Shown here: in pieces, positions 45,141-53,882 of the stretch
How positions within the stretch are numbered: the stretch's first letter is position 1
Layout of the letters: each line of letters starts with the position of its first letter
NCBI GenBank assembly: GCA_023213235.1
Contig: CP096137.1
Coordinates: 2,280,908-2,344,907, forward strand
From: Elusimicrobiota bacterium
Lineage (GTDB): Bacteria > Elusimicrobiota > Elusimicrobia > UBA1565 > UBA9628
Length of the DNA stretch: 64,000 bases
Direction of reading: 5' to 3'
Made by a program: the position numbers and the translations under genes
The notes under the pieces: model-generated
Told to the model about the DNA's origin: nothing
The model's input: the letters and a program-made list of their open reading frames with translations, nothing else
Database searches by the model: none

Positions 45141-48008
45141 TCAGCGATGGTAGCCGATTCCCGCGGCCATGGCCGCGGCCGGCTCGAGACGCATGTAGGC
45201 GAAGTTCGTGAGGACCTTCAGCATCTCCGGGCCGCCGTCGACGGCGTCGACGGGCTCGTTGCGCCCGGCGAGACGGGCGCGCACGACGCGCTCGAGCAGG
45301 GCCCGCGTCGGCTCGACCTGCGCGGGCTTGTCCCAGAGGCTGATGAGCTCCTCGAGCGCGGCGCCGACGAGGACCGGCACCTCGGCGTCCGAGGGACGTC
45401 GGCCCTGAAGGACTCCGTCGGCCAAGGCGGCGGAGGCCGCCGCGTCGAGCCGCAGCGGCGGGTCGCGGCCGGAGGCGAGCTCGGCGAATGGATTCTCCCG
45501 GCGCAGGGACTCGCGGTTGTGGATCAGGACCGCCTTGAAGTACGGCGCGGACTCGAGGCCGAAGCCGCCCATCGAGGCGATCGCGTCGTCCACGAGCGAG
45601 GAGATCTCCGCGTCGGTCAGCGCCAGCACGTCGGCCACCGCGCGGCGCAGCGCCTCCGGATCCTTGGCGGCGTGGAGGCCGAACACGGACCCCGGCACCT
45701 TCGGCACGCCGAACACCGTCAACCCATGGCGCAGGCCCTGGTCGTAGTCGCCGAATATCACGCGCGGGCCCTCGGGCGACTCGCGCACCCAGAGGTTTCC
45801 GCGGTTCTGGATGCGGTCGACGTTGCCGAGCCACGCGTCGATCACGGAGCCGCGCACGAAGTCGCCGGAGTTGACGATCCGTTCGGCGAGCTCCGGGGAG
45901 TGCTTGAGGCTCTGCATCGGCACGAACGGGCTCTCCACGCCGAGCACGCTCCTGCCGTCGATCGTCGCGCGGGCGGCCCGGTAGCCGACGGTCGGCACGC
46001 CGAGGCGCGCCATGATCCCCGCGGAGACGACGTCGCGCGCGATCTTCAGGCGCTCGTACGGGTAGAGCGGATCGCTCTCGGGCATGCGGATCGGCTTGTA
46101 AATGCCTCGCGAGGCGGCGTCGAAGCGGGTGAAGACGGGCTTGGAGATGCCGCGCGGGGAGACGGGAACCGGCCGGCCCTCGGCGTCGAGCTCGAGATCG
46201 GCGACGGGCAGGGCGGAGAGGACGGCCGCGTCCGCGAACGAGGCGCCGGACGCGGCTTTCGCGTAGGCATCCGACGCGGCGGCCGACGAAAGCGCCAGCG
46301 CCCCGGCCAACGCGGCGGCGCGGCGCGCGGAAAACCAGCGCCACAGCGCGGCCAGCGGCATGACGAGCGGGTTGTCCACGAGCGCGCGCATCGCCTTGCG
46401 GGCGGGCGAAAGCGGCGGCTCCGGCGTGAGCGCGTAGCGGCCGCGGAACTCCGCGCTCGCCGCGACGGCGGGCGCCGCGATGTAGAGGATCGCGCGGGAG
46501 CGGAAGAACTGGGCGGCGAGGTAGATCACGACGTCGAGCGACTGCTGGATCGCGAAGGCGATCCAGAATATCTTCATGAGGCCGAGGCGGAAGAAGAGCC
46601 CGGGAAGATCGAACGCGGTCGAGCGCGCGACGAGCAGCGCCGAGCGGGCGCGGCGGCTCAGGACGCCGGCGTTGTAGAGGTCGTTGATCGCCTGGCCGCC
46701 GAGAGTGCCGAAGAAGGTCCCGACCAAGGTCATGATGCCCATGTCCCGCCAGTAGGAGAGCATCCACGGCGCGACGGTGCCCGGGATCGCCGACCAGGAG
46801 AGCAGGCGGAAGAGGATGCCCGTGACCTGGCCGTAGACGAGGTTGAAGAGAGTGACGTAAGTGTAGCTGCGCTGGCGGGCCAGGCGGTCCTGGAAGGTGG
46901 CCCAGGAGTCGACCCAGAAGCCGTGCAGCGCCTTGAGCCCCAAGGTCAGCGCCATGATGGCCGCGAACTGCGCGGGGTGGCCGGGCAGGAACAGAGCGAC
47001 GTAGGCGGTCGCGCTGTAGTAGATCGGCCAGCTGCGCGCGAGCAAGGTCATCCAGACCTCTTCCTTCGAGGGCTTGCTGAGCGAAGAGCGGAACTGCCGC
47101 CAGACGAAGACGAGGTCCTTGGCGAGCAGGAGGCCGCCGACGGCGAGCGCCGCCGCGAATGCGGCGGGCGTCTGGAAGAGCATCAGCCCGCCCGCCGTCG
47201 CCCAGCCGACGGCCGTCAGCGCGACCGAGGTCCTGGAGCGGGGCGAGGCCGGCGCGGCGGCCTTCTCGACCGCAGGCCCGGACGCCGGCGCGGCGGGCTT
47301 GGCCTTTTCAAGGAGGATCGACTCCACCTCGACCGGGCGGTCGACGCCGAGACGCGCCAGCGCGGCGCGGGCGGCGGCGGGATCGACCGCGGGCGCGCCC
47401 TTGGCGAGGACGATGCGCACGCGTCCCTTGCTCGAGAGGGCGCCGCGCGCCGCGCCGTCGGCGGCGAGCAGGCCCTCGATGTCGGCGAGAGCGACCTCGC
47501 GCGGGGCCTGGCCGGGAACGGAGAGGAAGGCGCGGGCGCCGTCGAAGAAGGCGGCGGCGTCCTGGAGAGGAGCCGGCGTCTTCGCCGAGTCCGGCGACGC
47601 GCCGCGCTCCGGGGAGGACGCCGCGAGAGGAGCGAAGGCCGCGCGGAGCGCGGCCGCGGGACGAGCCGCCTTCGCGGCGGCGGGAACCCCCGCGGCGGCG
47701 GCGCGCGCGGGGAGCGCGACGGCGGCGCCGGGCGCCGGCAGGACCGCGGCCGCGAGAGGAGCGGCCGAGACGGCGGCGACGGGGGCGGGGAGCGGAGCCG
47801 GCCGGAGCGCCGGCGCGGCGAGCAGCGACGGCGTGAGCGACGGCGCGCCGAGAGCGGCCGGGCCCGCGACGGGAGGGAACGCGGCCGGCGCGGCGGCGGC
47901 CGCGGGAACGCCGGCGGCGGACCCGCGCGCCAGCGCGGCGGTCTGGCCCCAGGCGTCCGGGCCGGGGATCGAGACGAGCAGCGCGAGGCAGAGGGGGAGT
48001 CGGAGCAT
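45141..48008 (-). CDS. Secreted/membrane fusion protein with PI-kinase/HipA-like C-terminus
   Basis: A complete 955-residue protein: signal peptide (MLRLPLCLALLVSIPGPDAW), a Pro/Ala-rich region to about 130, a small alpha/beta domain (about 140-230), six to eight membrane helices (about 265-560) and a C-terminal domain with kinase-like features. The latter includes SRGIYKPIRMPESDPLYPYE, AARATIDGRSVLGVESPFVP, then VIDAWLGNVDRIQNRGNLWV and VIFGDYDQGLRHGLTVFG, the D-x4-N-x-DR...N and metal-binding pattern of HipA/PI4-kinase-like folds. The target is unknown. A PHO box lies upstream and TATCCT ends 6 nt before the ATG. It is not frameshifted despite its length. Confidence 0.7.
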   Translation of the reverse strand: MLRLPLCLALLVSIPGPDAWGQTAALARGSAAGVPAAAAAPAAFPPVAGPAALGAPSLTPSLLAAPALRPAPLPAPVAAVSAAPLAAAVLPAPGAAVALPARAAAAGVPAAAKAARPAAALRAAFAPLAASSPERGASPDSAKTPAPLQDAAAFFDGARAFLSVPGQAPREVALADIEGLLAADGAARGALSSKGRVRIVLAKGAPAVDPAAARAALARLGVDRPVEVESILLEKAKPAAPASGPAVEKAAAPASPRSRTSVALTAVGWATAGGLMLFQTPAAFAAALAVGGLLLAKDLVFVWRQFRSSLSKPSKEEVWMTLLARSWPIYYSATAYVALFLPGHPAQFAAIMALTLGLKALHGFWVDSWATFQDRLARQRSYTYVTLFNLVYGQVTGILFRLLSWSAIPGTVAPWMLSYWRDMGIMTLVGTFFGTLGGQAINDLYNAGVLSRRARSALLVARSTAFDLPGLFFRLGLMKIFWIAFAIQQSLDVVIYLAAQFFRSRAILYIAAPAVAASAEFRGRYALTPEPPLSPARKAMRALVDNPLVMPLAALWRWFSARRAAALAGALALSSAAASDAYAKAASGASFADAAVLSALPVADLELDAEGRPVPVSPRGISKPVFTRFDAASRGIYKPIRMPESDPLYPYERLKIARDVVSAGIMARLGVPTVGYRAARATIDGRSVLGVESPFVPMQSLKHSPELAERIVNSGDFVRGSVIDAWLGNVDRIQNRGNLWVRESPEGPRVIFGDYDQGLRHGLTVFGVPKVPGSVFGLHAAKDPEALRRAVADVLALTDAEISSLVDDAIASMGGFGLESAPYFKAVLIHNRESLRRENPFAELASGRDPPLRLDAAASAALADGVLQGRRPSDAEVPVLVGAALEELISLWDKPAQVEPTRALLERVVRARLAGRNEPVDAVDGGPEMLKVLTNFAYMRLEPAAAMAAGIGYHR

Positions 48009-48014
48009 GAAAAC

Positions 48015-48066
48015 AGGATAGCGCCGGGCCCTCCCGGGGGTCACCGCGGCGCAACGGACGCGTGAC
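48015..48066 (-). promoter_or_regulatory. PHO box and leaderless -10 of the kinase-fusion gene
   Basis: Toward the gene: GTCACGCGTCCGTTGC (48066-48051), 30 nt, TATCCT (48020-48015), 6 nt, ATG at 48008. The spacing is 2 nt shorter than in the other Pho promoters; the gap contains C/G runs that may have lost bases. Confidence 0.65.
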
Positions 48067-48120
48067 GAATCGCCGCCGGAAGGCCCAGACCGGGAGCGGG
48101 TCCAAGGACCCGGGCGGCGC

Positions 48121-48975
48121 CTAGCCCGCCGGGACGGCGGTGCGCCGGTATTCGTCCCGCAGGAAGCCGGCCAGCGCGGGGGACTCCCACGCGTCCGCCG
48201 GCTCATGCAGCAGCAGGCACAGCCCGCGGCGGTCTTCGGCCAAGCCCGCGACGACCGCGGCGCGGGCGTCGTCGCGCAGCTCCTCGCGCTCGCGCCCGTG
48301 CGCCTCGAGCGGCGCGCGGAAGCCGAGCTGGACGATGATCTCCGGCTCGCCGAGCACGCGCAGGAGGTGGGAGGCGAAGTCGTCGTCGCCGATGAACGGC
48401 GCGACGGGGTCGCAGCCCCAGCCGCGCGGATAGAACACCGACACCGGCTGGACGGGGCAGCCGACGCGCGCGGCGGCCTCGAACAGCGCCGCGTGGAACG
48501 GCAGGACCGCCTCGCCCGAGGTCGACGTTCCCTCCGGGAACAGCGCGACGCTGCGCCCCGAGCCGAGGCGCGCGGCCGCGTCGGCCGCCGCCCGCGCCGC
48601 GGCGCGACCCGAGCCGCGTTTAAGGAACAGCGTCCCGGCTCCCTCGGCGATCGCGCCGATGCCCGGCCAGGAGGCGACGTCGGACTTCGCGACGAAGGAC
48701 GCGGGCAGGACGGAGCCGAGAGCGATCACCTCGAGCCACGACACGTGGTTCGAGACGATCAGCGCCGGCCCGAGGGGAAGCGCGCCGGAGCGCCGTACGC
48801 GCAGGCCGAGCACGCGGCAGGCGCGGCGGTTCCACCACAGCATGAAGCGCTCGTCGAGCGTCATGCCTCCGGACAGCGCGCCGCCGGCGCGGCGCAGGTA
48901 CGGCAGCGCCGCGGCGGCCAGGAGCAGGTGCGCGGCGAGCGCCGCGCCGCGGACGGCGACGCGGACTAAGCGCAC
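48121..48975 (-). CDS. 1-acyl-glycerol/lyso-lipid acyltransferase (PlsC/OlsA-like)
   Basis: A complete 284-residue membrane acyltransferase: an N-terminal helix (GAALAAHLLLAAAALPY), block I ALIVSNHVSWLEVIALGSVL (HxxxxE in place of the usual HxxxxD), block II GTLFLKRGSGRAAARAAADA, block III SVALFPEGTSTSGEAVLPFH and block IV VQPVSVFY. Next to an OlsB-like gene it most likely acts as OlsA, acylating lyso-ornithine lipid, rather than as PlsC. The GTG start overlaps the OlsB stop by 10 bp. Confidence 0.8.
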   Translation of the reverse strand: MRLVRVAVRGAALAAHLLLAAAALPYLRRAGGALSGGMTLDERFMLWWNRRACRVLGLRVRRSGALPLGPALIVSNHVSWLEVIALGSVLPASFVAKSDVASWPGIGAIAEGAGTLFLKRGSGRAAARAAADAAARLGSGRSVALFPEGTSTSGEAVLPFHAALFEAAARVGCPVQPVSVFYPRGWGCDPVAPFIGDDDFASHLLRVLGEPEIIVQLGFRAPLEAHGREREELRDDARAAVVAGLAEDRRGLCLLLHEPADAWESPALAGFLRDEYRRTAVPAG

Positions 48976-49712
48976 GCCGCCGCCTTCGCCCCGCCGAGGA
49001 AGCGGCGGCCGTAGCGCGCCGCCATCCGCTCGACGGGGACGACGACGAAGAAGTCGGCGGTCCCGAAGTCCGGGTCCCAGCTGGGCTCGCCGCATACCTT
49101 CGCGCCGAGGCGCAGGTACGCGCGCAGCAGCGGCGGCGCGCCGGCCGCGACGCCTCGCTCGTCGCCGCGGGGGACCGGGCGCAGCGGCCACACGCGGTGC
49201 TCCTCGCCGGACAGGTGGTCGGCGAGCGCCGCGCGCAGCAGGTCGAGGGACTGCGTCTCCGGGTCGAACGGGACGCTGACGCAGCCGATCAGGCGCTCGG
49301 CGCCGCGCTCGACCGCGGCGCGCGCGAGCCCCGACCACAGCGCCGACAGCGTCGCGCCGTCGCGGCGGTCGGCCGCGACGCAGGTGCGCCCGACCTCCAG
49401 GATCCGTCCCGGCGCGGAGAGGAAGCGGCTGAGATCGAACTCGCTCTGCGAGTAGAAGCCGCCCGCGGCGGCGGCCGCGTCCTGATCGAGCGCCCGCAGG
49501 CAGGCGACGACGCGGCCGGAGGGCTCGCGCACGAGCACGTGGAGGCACTGCGCGTCCCAGCCGTCGGCGTCGAGGCCCTCCGGGCCGGAGAGACGCGCGC
49601 CCATCTCGCCGGCGAACACCGTCCAGCGCAGGCGCTGCGCGTCCCGGACGTCCTCGATCGTGCGCGCGAACGTCGTGATCAGCCCCGTCTTCTCGAGCGT
49701 GGTCGCGTCCAT
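48966..49712 (-). CDS. OlsB-like N-acyltransferase (ornithine lipid synthesis)
   Basis: A complete 248-residue GNAT-like acyltransferase of the OlsB/hemolysin-related group: VRDAQRLRWTVFAGEMGARL, DAQCLHVLVREPSGRVVACL, FYSQSEFDLSRFLSAPGRIL with EVGRTCVAADRRDGATLSAL, and PLLRAYLRLGAKVCGEPSWD with FGTADFFVVVPVERMAARYG. OlsB attaches a 3-hydroxy fatty acid from acyl-ACP to the ornithine amino group. The product, after OlsA, is a phosphorus-free membrane lipid made by many bacteria under phosphate limitation. The PHO box upstream supports that role. Confidence 0.8.
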   Translation of the reverse strand: MDATTLEKTGLITTFARTIEDVRDAQRLRWTVFAGEMGARLSGPEGLDADGWDAQCLHVLVREPSGRVVACLRALDQDAAAAAGGFYSQSEFDLSRFLSAPGRILEVGRTCVAADRRDGATLSALWSGLARAAVERGAERLIGCVSVPFDPETQSLDLLRAALADHLSGEEHRVWPLRPVPRGDERGVAAGAPPLLRAYLRLGAKVCGEPSWDPDFGTADFFVVVPVERMAARYGRRFLGGAKAAACA

Positions 49713-49758
49713 GAGTCCCCCGCGGCGTCCGGCCGCGGGGCGATGCTCCCAAAGGCGC

Positions 49759-49785
49759 GTCTCGGGCGCGTGACGAACGCGTCAG
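49759..49785 (-). promoter_or_regulatory. PHO box upstream of the OlsB/OlsA-like genes
   Basis: Toward olsB: CTGACGCGTTCGTCAC (49785-49770), with a third unit GAGAC at 49763-49759 on the same 11-bp period. Here no good -10 lies 32 nt away; GAGCAT (49748-49743) is the nearest candidate, and the gene has a leader with a GGGGG ribosome-binding-like run. Confidence 0.65.
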
Positions 49786-49802
49786 GAGCGGATGCCGCGG
49801 GG

Positions 49803-51960
49803 TTAAGGCTGCTTCGCGGCGGCGGGGAGTTCTTTCCGCGCTCGAAGAGCGCGGTGTCGCGGTAGTCGGAGCGCGCGAGGGCCTCGAAGAAGGTCTGGGA
49901 ACGGACGAGCGAGGCGCCCGGGCCGGGCAGCACGCGGGCGTAGGAGCCGTCGGCCTTCAGCGTCCACGCCTTCTGGTTGTCGGCGAGGCCTTTGCCCAGG
50001 ATCGTGTCACGGACGTACTTCTTGAGCTGAGCGTCCTTGACGGGGAAAGCGACCTCGTAGCGCGAGTAGAAGTTGCGCGGCATCCAGTCCGCGCTCGACA
50101 GGTACATCTTGCGCGCGCCGCCGGCGCGGAAGTAATAGATGCGGCTGTGCTCGAGGAAGCGGTCCACGACGCTGACGACGCGGATGTTCTCCGACATGCC
50201 CGCGATGCCGGGGCGCAGGCAGCAGATGCCGCGCACGAGCAGCTCGATCTTCACGCCCGCGTTCGAGGCCTCGTAGAGGGCCTCCACGATCTCCGGGTCC
50301 TGAAGGGAGTTCATCTTGGCGATGATATGGCCCTTGCCCGTCTCCTTGAAGAACCGCGTCTCCTCCTTGATGAGGCGGAGCATCTCGTCGTGGAGATTGA
50401 CGGGAGCGACGAGGAGGTCGAGCAGACCCTCGGGGCGCTTGCCCTTCGACAGCGCCTCGAAGTAGGCGAGGGCCTCTTTGCCGATGTCCGTGTCGCCGGT
50501 CAGCAGGCCCAGGTCGGTGTACTGTCGCGCGGTGACGGGGTGATAGTTGCCGGTGCCGAGGTGCGAGTAGACGCGCTCGACGCCGTCCTCCTCGCGCACG
50601 ACGGCCGTCACCTTCGAGTGGACCTTGTAGCGGCCGAGGTGCCTAACGACGCGCACGCCGGCCTTGCGGAGCTCCTCGGCCCAGCGCAGGTTGTTGAGCT
50701 CGTCGAAGCGGGCCTTGATCTCGACATAGGCGACGACCTTCTTGCCCGCCGCCGCGGCGTCCTTGAGCGCGCCCATGATCGGCGAGTCGAGGCTCGTGCG
50801 GTACAGCGTGTGCCAGATGCGCTTGACGCCCGGGTCCTTCGCGGCGGCCTCGAGGAACTTCACGACGATGTCGAAGGAGTCGTACGGGTGGTGCAGCAGG
50901 ATGTCCTGCTCACGCACGATCTCGAAGGCCGAGGACGGCTTGCGGAACGGCGCCGGCACCTGCGGCTCGATCGGCGGGTAGCGAAGGCCGGCCTTGGGCG
51001 TCTCCACGCGCGCCAAAGTCCGCAAGTCGAGCGGGAGGTCGAAGCGGTACAGCGCGGAGGAATCGAGACCCAGGGCCGTCGCCAGAAACAGCGCGCCCTC
51101 GGAGTACGCGGGGAGTCGACCTCGAGGCGCACGACCTTCGCGCGGCCGCGGCCCTGCACGGCGGTGAGGATCTGGCCCTCGAGGTTCTCCTCGTCATCGG
51201 GACGCCAGCGCAGGTCGGCGTCGCGGATGATCTTGAAGGGGAAGGTCTCGATGACCTCGCGCCCCGGGAAAAGATCCTCGGCTCGGTCCGCGAGCCAGCG
51301 CTCGGCGAGCGCGTAGCGCCGCACGCCGTCCTTGGTGGGCAGGGGGATCAGTCTCCCTTCACGGTCCTCGATCGTGATGACCGCGTACTCGCGCGGGAAG
51401 CGGACGAAGACGTGCAGGCGCTCGCTGGCGAGCGCGGGCGGCGGCTCGGGGTAGCGGCGCACGATGACCTTCAAGGTCGGGAGGCGCTCCTGGACCTCGG
51501 CGTCGGGCGCGCGCTCGTCGAGGAACTCGGTCAGGATCTCGACGCCCTCGGCGCGCAGCGCGGCCAGGATGTCGCGCAGGACTTCCGCCTGCCGGGACTT
51601 CTGCCGAAGCGCGTGCTCGCGGATCTGGGCCAAGACCTGGCGCGCGGTCATGCCGTCGAGGAAGCGGGCCGTCGTCGAGCGGCGCGCGAGCTTGGCGATC
51701 TCGGCGACGCGCGTCATGAAGAACTCGTCGAGGTTCGAGGAGACGATCGTCGCGAATCGCAGGCGCTCGAGAGCGGGAACCGTCGCGTCCGCCGCCTCGG
51801 AGAGGACCCGGTCGTTGAACGCGAGCCAGGACAGGTCGCGGTTGAAGAAGCGCTCGGCCGCCTTCAGGCCGACGGCCTGCGGGGCGGTGACGGCGGGGGC
51901 GGCGTCCACCTTGAGAGGGGAGATTTTCGAGCGTGCCATGGAAGGAGCCTTCCGGGGCAT
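49803..51960 (-). CDS. ppk1: Polyphosphate kinase PPK1 (frameshifted)
   Basis: About 719 residues. The N and head domains show FFNRDLSWLAFNDRVLSEAA and SSNLDEFFMTRVAEIAKLAR. The catalytic C1/C2 domains show ILLHHPYDSFDIVVKFLEAA, RTSLDSPIMGALKDAAAAGK, GRYKVHSKVTAVVREEDGVE with the autophosphorylated His (KVHSK), and LGTGNYHPVTARQYTDLGLL with a second conserved His. PPK1 reversibly polymerises ATP gamma-phosphate into polyphosphate at the membrane. Frame changes near 51112 (C5 to C4) and 49830; repaired, the end reads ERGKELPAAAKQP. It starts 9 bp after the MFS stop, as last gene of a Pho-controlled operon. Confidence 0.93.
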
Positions 51961-51969
51961 TTTAGCTCT

Positions 51970-53209
51970 TTATGCGCGCGGCCGGAGCCGGGAGGCGACC
52001 CCGAGCTGTACCAGAACGATGACGCCCAGGCCCGCGCCGACCATGGAGAACGCGGCGAAGACCCCGGCGCCGGCGGCGAAGGCCGCGGCCATCAGGCTCT
52101 TGAGCGCGACCGAGGCCGAGCTCGTGCCGACGCGCGCGACCGAGACGACCCGGCCGATCATGTGGGACGGCGCGCTCTCGCCCAGATCGCGAAGCAAGGA
52201 CAGCTCGGCGCAGGCGTTGAACAGGCCGAACGCGGCCGCGCCGGCCATCATCGGCCACAGCGTACCCGGGATCCAGGCGAGCGCGAGGGCGGCGGTGCCG
52301 CAGGCGCCGAGGACGATCCAGCGGCTCGTGGAGAGCCGGGGGCCGGCTTTCGCGTACAGGACCGTGCCGATCACGCCGCCGAGGCCGAAGGCCGCGCCGA
52401 GCCAGCCCGCCGACGCGGCGTTCTTGAGGATCGCCTTCGCGAAGAAGGCCGACCATACCTTGCGCAGGGGGAAGAGGTTGAAGACGGCCAGGCCGACCAC
52501 CGTGAGCAGGAGGCCGCGGTCGGCCGCGACGGCGCGCCAGCCGTCCCAGTCGAGCCACTTCGCCTTCGGCGCGCGGTGCGCCACGGGACGCACGCGCGCG
52601 GCGGGGACCAAGCAGTATAAGAGGGCCGCGCCCGCGAATCCGACGGGAATCGCGGCGTGCGCGGCCCAGCCCTTTCCGAGAGCAGCAGCGCGCCGAGCAG
52701 AAGCGGCCCGATCACGGCGGCGAGATCAAAAGCGAATTCGTGGCTTGCGTTCAGCCGGTCGAGCTCGGCGCGGTCTCCCTCGGCCAAGCCCATCGGCAGC
52801 GCGTGGATGCCGGTGTCGACGAAGCCGCGCACGAAGGCGTCGAGCGTGTAGGCGGCCAGCGCGTAGGGCAAGGTCAGGACGCCCAGAAAGTGGAACAACG
52901 GGATCAGCGCCAGCGAGCAGGCGCGTCCCGCGGTGGAGAGGACGAGGATGTTGCGCGCCCCGAGGCGGTCGGCGGCGCCGCCGCTGCAGAGCGTCCCGAG
53001 CATGTGCACGCCCGTCTCCGCCGAGGCGACGACCGCGGCGAGCGCGAGCGAGCCCGAGAGATCGGCGATCAGGAGAGGCTGGAGGATGTGCAGGCCGTTG
53101 TTGACGATCTGCGAGGACAGGATGCCGGCGACGAAGGCCGCGATCGGCGAGCGGCGCGGCGCCTCGGCGGAGAGGGGAGCGGACTGGGGGCTTCCAATAC
53201 GAGGGTCAT
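51970..53209 (-). CDS. Major facilitator superfamily transporter (frameshifted)
   Basis: About 413 residues with 12 likely membrane helices. After repair of C6 to C5 near 53190 it begins MTLVLEAPQSAPLSAEAPRR, then FVAGILSSQIVNNGLHILQP. LGTLCSGGAADRLGARNILV is the MFS loop 2-3 motif (GxxxDRxGxR). A second frame change is near 52680. The architecture resembles the MFS portion of the fusion protein at 53883, so the two may be paralogues. The substrate is unknown. It sits between a phosphatase gene (1-nt gap) and ppk1. Confidence 0.8.
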
Positions 53210-53210
53210 G

Positions 53211-53879
53211 TCAGAGGGCTCCGGCGGGGACGAGCTCGTCGTCCCAGCGCTTCTTTTCGACGTAGGCGCGCCGCGCCGGTATCGAGACCATCACTCGCTC
53301 CGGCAGGATCAAGGCGGTCAGCGCGTTTCCGTACACGCAGCCCGTGTCGAGCCCGACGGCGTTCGGCCGCACGACGGGCCGGCGCTTGGCCCAGTGTCCG
53401 AAGGCGACCAAGGTGCGGTCGCGGTAGTGCTCGTACCACGGTCGTCCGTCGGCCAGGCGCCGCGTTTCGGTCAGAGCCTCGGCGCCCTGCCACTCGAGTC
53501 CTTCGCGGGGGTCGAAGCCGGCGTGGACGACGAGCAGGCCGGGGCCGGAGACCGTCAGCGGCATCTTCTCGATGTAGCGCATCGCCGGGGCATAGGCGTC
53601 GCCGAGCTGGCGGTAGGTCTCGGGATCGTGAGCCTTCTCGTCGGACTTCGTGCCGGCGCGCCAGTGGCGCAGCAGGCGACGCTCGTGGTTGCCGAGCACG
53701 CACTCGAGGTTCGGCGTGCGCATGGCCCACTCGATGACCGAGCGGCTGTCCGGTCCCTTGCTGACGAGGTCGCCGACCGAGATCAGGCGATCCTCGGGCT
53801 TGGCGGCCGTCGCGCGCAGGAGCTCCTGCAGTTCGGCCCAGCAGCCGTGCACGTCGCCGATGACGATGGTCCGGGACAT
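53211..53879 (-). CDS. PrpE/ApaH-like metallophosphatase
   Basis: A complete 222-residue protein of the PPP/ApaH type. Metal motifs are MSRTIVIGDVHGCWAELQEL (GDxHG), RLISVGDLVSKGPDSRSVIE (GDxVxxGPxS), LECVLGNHERRLLRHW (GNHE) and LLVVHAGFDP with FGHWAKR. Such enzymes hydrolyse dinucleoside polyphosphates, phosphoproteins or short polyphosphates. Placement between a kinase fusion and ppk1 under a PHO box favours a phosphate-pool role. The start lies 3 nt after the fusion stop. Confidence 0.85.
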   Translation of the reverse strand: MSRTIVIGDVHGCWAELQELLRATAAKPEDRLISVGDLVSKGPDSRSVIEWAMRTPNLECVLGNHERRLLRHWRAGTKSDEKAHDPETYRQLGDAYAPAMRYIEKMPLTVSGPGLLVVHAGFDPREGLEWQGAEALTETRRLADGRPWYEHYRDRTLVAFGHWAKRRPVVRPNAVGLDTGCVYGNALTALILPERVMVSIPARRAYVEKKRWDDELVPAGAL

Positions 53880-53882
53880 GGG

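Noticed and set aside
45147..48065. 972-codon open frame antisense to the 45141 protein
   Set aside because: It consists of Arg/Gly/Glu-rich shadow sequence; the minus strand has a signal peptide, helices and a promoter.
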